A DNA stretch of 64,000 nt, taken from Marinococcus halotolerans DSM 16375 (lineage in GTDB: Bacteria > Bacillota > Bacilli > Bacillales > Marinococcaceae). The DNA lies in the NCBI RefSeq assembly GCF_000420725.1, contig NZ_ATVM01000003.1, forward strand, positions 124,001 through 188,000. The letters run 5' to 3'. Shown in pieces: positions 61,830 to 64,000 of this stretch. The notes below the pieces were generated by a model, which searched no databases, was not told the origin of the DNA, and was given only the letters and a program-made list of their open reading frames with translations. Position numbers and translations under genes: made by a program. The number at the start of each line of letters is the position of its first letter. Position 1 is the first letter of the stretch.

Positions 61830-64000
61830 GTGCAGACCGACCGTCACATCCAGCAGGAACGTTTTGAGTTGCTACTTGAACAGATTGGCATGCCGGAAGA
61901 AGAAACCAACCGTTATTTTACCGAAGGCCGCCTCGAAAAGCTTGTTATTCATAAAGAACAGAAGCAGTGGCATTTTCACCTGACGCTTGCAGCGCCGCTG
62001 CCGTTTACAGTCTACGCGCTGCTGAAGGAAAAGCTGCAGTCCGCGTTTGAAAGCATTGCTGACATTGATTTTACGCTTCATTACGAAGAAGGCACGACCG
62101 TGCCGGTGGACGCCATCCCGGACTACTGGCCGCTGATTATGCAGAAGCTTGAAAGCTATGATCCCCACCTGCGTATGAGGCTGAACGGGGGATCGCCTTT
62201 TTTACGGGAGGGCGAGCTGATTTTCCCGTGTAAAAGCGATATTGAAATGAATTCGCTCGGGCCAAAGCTGCAGCAGGCAATGAACGATGTGCTGCCGCTG
62301 TTCGGGCTGCCGGCTGCCACGTTTACGATGGAAGCCAAAACGAGCGACGAAGAAAAGGAACAGTTCGAAGAAAAGAAAAAGCAGGAAGAGCACTCCAAAG
62401 TGATTGAAGCGATGATGGAGCGAAAGAAAAAGGAATCCGAAGCCGATTCCAAGCGTGCGTCCCAGTCGATTCAGATCGGCTACCCGATCAAGGACGAAGC
62501 AGTGCCGCTGAAGGATATCCGTGAGGAAGAGCGCCGCATTACAGTGGAGGGCTACATTTTCGAAGCGGAAACGAAAGAGCTCCGCAGCGGCCGGACGCTG
62601 TTAACGTTTAAAATTACCGACTATACCGATTCGATAATGATCAAAATGTTCTCCAAGGATAAAGAACAGGTGCCGCTGCTTGAAGCCGTGCAAAAAGGCA
62701 TCTGGGTAAAAGCCCGGGGCGGTGTGCAGGACGATACGTTCGTCCGGGACCTGGTTATGATCGCCAACGACGTGATCCAGGTGCAGGGAGCGTCCAAAAC
62801 CGATGACGCCGAAGAAAAGCGCGTCGAGCTGCACGCGCACACGAATATGAGTCAGATGGATGCAACCGTTTCTGCCGGGGAATACGTGGCCCGTGCAGCC
62901 GAATGGGGCCATCCGGCGGTCACTATCACAGACCACGGTGTTGTCCAGTCGTTTCCGGAAGCCTACAATGCCGGCAAAAAGCACGACATTAAAGTGCTGT
63001 ACGGCATGGAGGCGAACCTTGTGGATGACGGCGTTCCGATCGCATACAACGAGGCGGACGTGGATCTTGAAACAGGAACCTATGTCGTTTTTGACGTGGA
63101 GACAACCGGCCTGTCGGTCGTGTACGACTCCATCATCGAGCTCGCAGCGGTGAAGGTAAAAGACGGCGAGATAATTGACCGGTTTGAACGCTTTTCAAAC
63201 CCGCATGAAAAACTGACCGACACCATTATTAACCTGACCGGCATCACGGATGACATGCTCGTCGATGCGCCGGAAATTGAGCCGGTGCTTGAAGACTTCT
63301 ACGCCTTTTCCAAAGACTCGGTGCTTGTCGCCCATAACGCAAGCTTTGACATGGGCTTTCTCCGGGAGGGCTATAAAAAAATCGGTAAAACGGCAGACAT
63401 GCCGGTAATTGATACGCTCGAATTCGGCCGCTTTTTGTATCCGAATTTAAAAAACCACCGGCTGAATACGCTCTGTAAAACGTTTGATATTGAACTCGTG
63501 AGCCATCACCGGGCAATTTACGATGCGGAAGCGACCGGATACCTGCTGTGGAAAATGATGAAGGATGCGCTCGCCCAGGACATTACGAACCATAAACAGC
63601 TCAATGACAACATGGGCCAGTCCGGCTTTCACCGCCTGCGTCCGTCACACTGCACGCTGATCGCCCAGACGCAGGAAGGGCTGAAAAACCTTTATCACCT
63701 CGTCACGCTTTCTCATCTGGAATATTTTTTCCGGACACCGAGAATTCCGCGTTCGAAGCTGCAGAAGTACCGCGAAGGCATACTCGTCGGCTCGGCGTGT
63801 GACAAGGGCGAAGTATTTGAAACGATGATGCAGAAGTCGGAGGACGAAGCGAAAAAAGCCGCTGAATTTTACGACTACCTCGAGGTGCAGCCGCCGGAAA
63901 ACTACGCGCACCTTGTGGAAAAAGAGCTTCTGAAAAGCTACGATGACGTTAAGGATGTGATTCAGAAAATCATCCGTACCGGGGACGAACTGAACCTGCC
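61830..64000 (+). CDS. polC: DNA polymerase III alpha subunit, PolC type (partial)
   Basis: PolC is the replicative polymerase of low-G+C Gram-positives. The first 723 codons are present and the frame is open to the window end, about half of the usual 1430 residues. Visible parts are an N-terminal domain (to about 190) with a Glu/Lys-rich linker, an OB fold (about 215-320), the start of the PHP domain (VELHAHTNMS, about 331) and the inserted 3'-5' exonuclease with FDVETTGLS (about 420) and AHNASFDMGFL. It starts at GTG 61830 after GTGAGGCGAG. Confidence 0.97.
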   Translation, partial: MQTDRHIQQERFELLLEQIGMPEEETNRYFTEGRLEKLVIHKEQKQWHFHLTLAAPLPFTVYALLKEKLQSAFESIADIDFTLHYEEGTTVPVDAIPDYWPLIMQKLESYDPHLRMRLNGGSPFLREGELIFPCKSDIEMNSLGPKLQQAMNDVLPLFGLPAATFTMEAKTSDEEKEQFEEKKKQEEHSKVIEAMMERKKKESEADSKRASQSIQIGYPIKDEAVPLKDIREEERRITVEGYIFEAETKELRSGRTLLTFKITDYTDSIMIKMFSKDKEQVPLLEAVQKGIWVKARGGVQDDTFVRDLVMIANDVIQVQGASKTDDAEEKRVELHAHTNMSQMDATVSAGEYVARAAEWGHPAVTITDHGVVQSFPEAYNAGKKHDIKVLYGMEANLVDDGVPIAYNEADVDLETGTYVVFDVETTGLSVVYDSIIELAAVKVKDGEIIDRFERFSNPHEKLTDTIINLTGITDDMLVDAPEIEPVLEDFYAFSKDSVLVAHNASFDMGFLREGYKKIGKTADMPVIDTLEFGRFLYPNLKNHRLNTLCKTFDIELVSHHRAIYDAEATGYLLWKMMKDALAQDITNHKQLNDNMGQSGFHRLRPSHCTLIAQTQEGLKNLYHLVTLSHLEYFFRTPRIPRSKLQKYREGILVGSACDKGEVFETMMQKSEDEAKKAAEFYDYLEVQPPENYAHLVEKELLKSYDDVKDVIQKIIRTGDELNL

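Noticed and set aside
1-64000. CRISPR arrays, insertion sequences, tRNA or rRNA genes
   Set aside because: No regularly spaced repeats, transposase genes, terminal inverted repeats or recognizable RNA genes were seen. The region is a conserved core chromosome segment.

Overview
This 64 kb window is a continuous chromosomal stretch from a member of the Bacillaceae (Firmicutes). The gene order from plsX to polC is nearly that of the Bacillus subtilis 140-150 degree region, with strong purine-rich ribosome binding sites, frequent TTG and GTG starts, and Firmicute-specific proteins (CodY, FliY, CheC/CheD, SigD, SwrB, YlxM, RbgA, PolC). The base composition looks close to half G+C, and several flagellar proteins (FliF, FliY, FlgE) carry acidic stretches. 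A salt- or alkali-loving bacillus would fit, but that is inference. I see no rRNA, tRNA, CRISPR array, insertion sequence or prophage.

Layout. Positions 1-3006 hold the end of plsX, then fabD, fabG, acpP and rnc (fatty acid synthesis and RNase III). A small reverse-strand DUF1128 gene sits between rnc and smc and breaks the usual order. Positions 3517-9952 hold smc, ftsY, ylxM and ffh (chromosome condensation and signal recognition particle). Positions 10043-15194 hold rpsP, khpA, ylqD, rimM, trmD, rplS, lepB, rbgA and rnhB (ribosome assembly, tRNA modification, secretion, RNase HII). ylqG and ylqH are stand-alone relatives of FliK and of the FlhB tail. Next come sucC-sucD, dprA, topA, trmFO and the xerC-hslV-hslU-codY group, ending at a terminator at about 27.8 kb.

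The fla/che operon runs from 28086 to 52220 with no convincing internal terminator. It encodes the rod (FlgB, FlgC, FliE), MS ring (FliF), switch (FliG, FliM, FliY), export apparatus (FliH, FliI, FliJ, FliO, FliP, FliQ, FliR, FlhB, FlhA), hook (FliK, FlgD, FlgE), regulators (SwrD, FlhF, FlhG, SigD, SwrB) and chemotaxis proteins. The chemotaxis part is the most unusual feature. cheA and cheW, which in B. subtilis lie between cheB and cheC, are absent here. CheB consists only of its methylesterase domain, with no receiver domain. CheC has Thr in place of the catalytic Asn in its first phosphatase half-site. CheY, CheC, CheD and FliY remain, so a histidine kinase must be encoded elsewhere or the input pathway has been rewired.

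The last part (52376-64000) is rpsB-tsf, pyrH-frr, uppS-cdsA-dxr-rseP, proS and the first 723 codons of polC (translation, nucleotide and envelope lipid supply, regulated intramembrane proteolysis, replication). Transcription units are marked by good sigma-A promoters and rho-independent terminators, and the rplS and rpsB leaders look structured.
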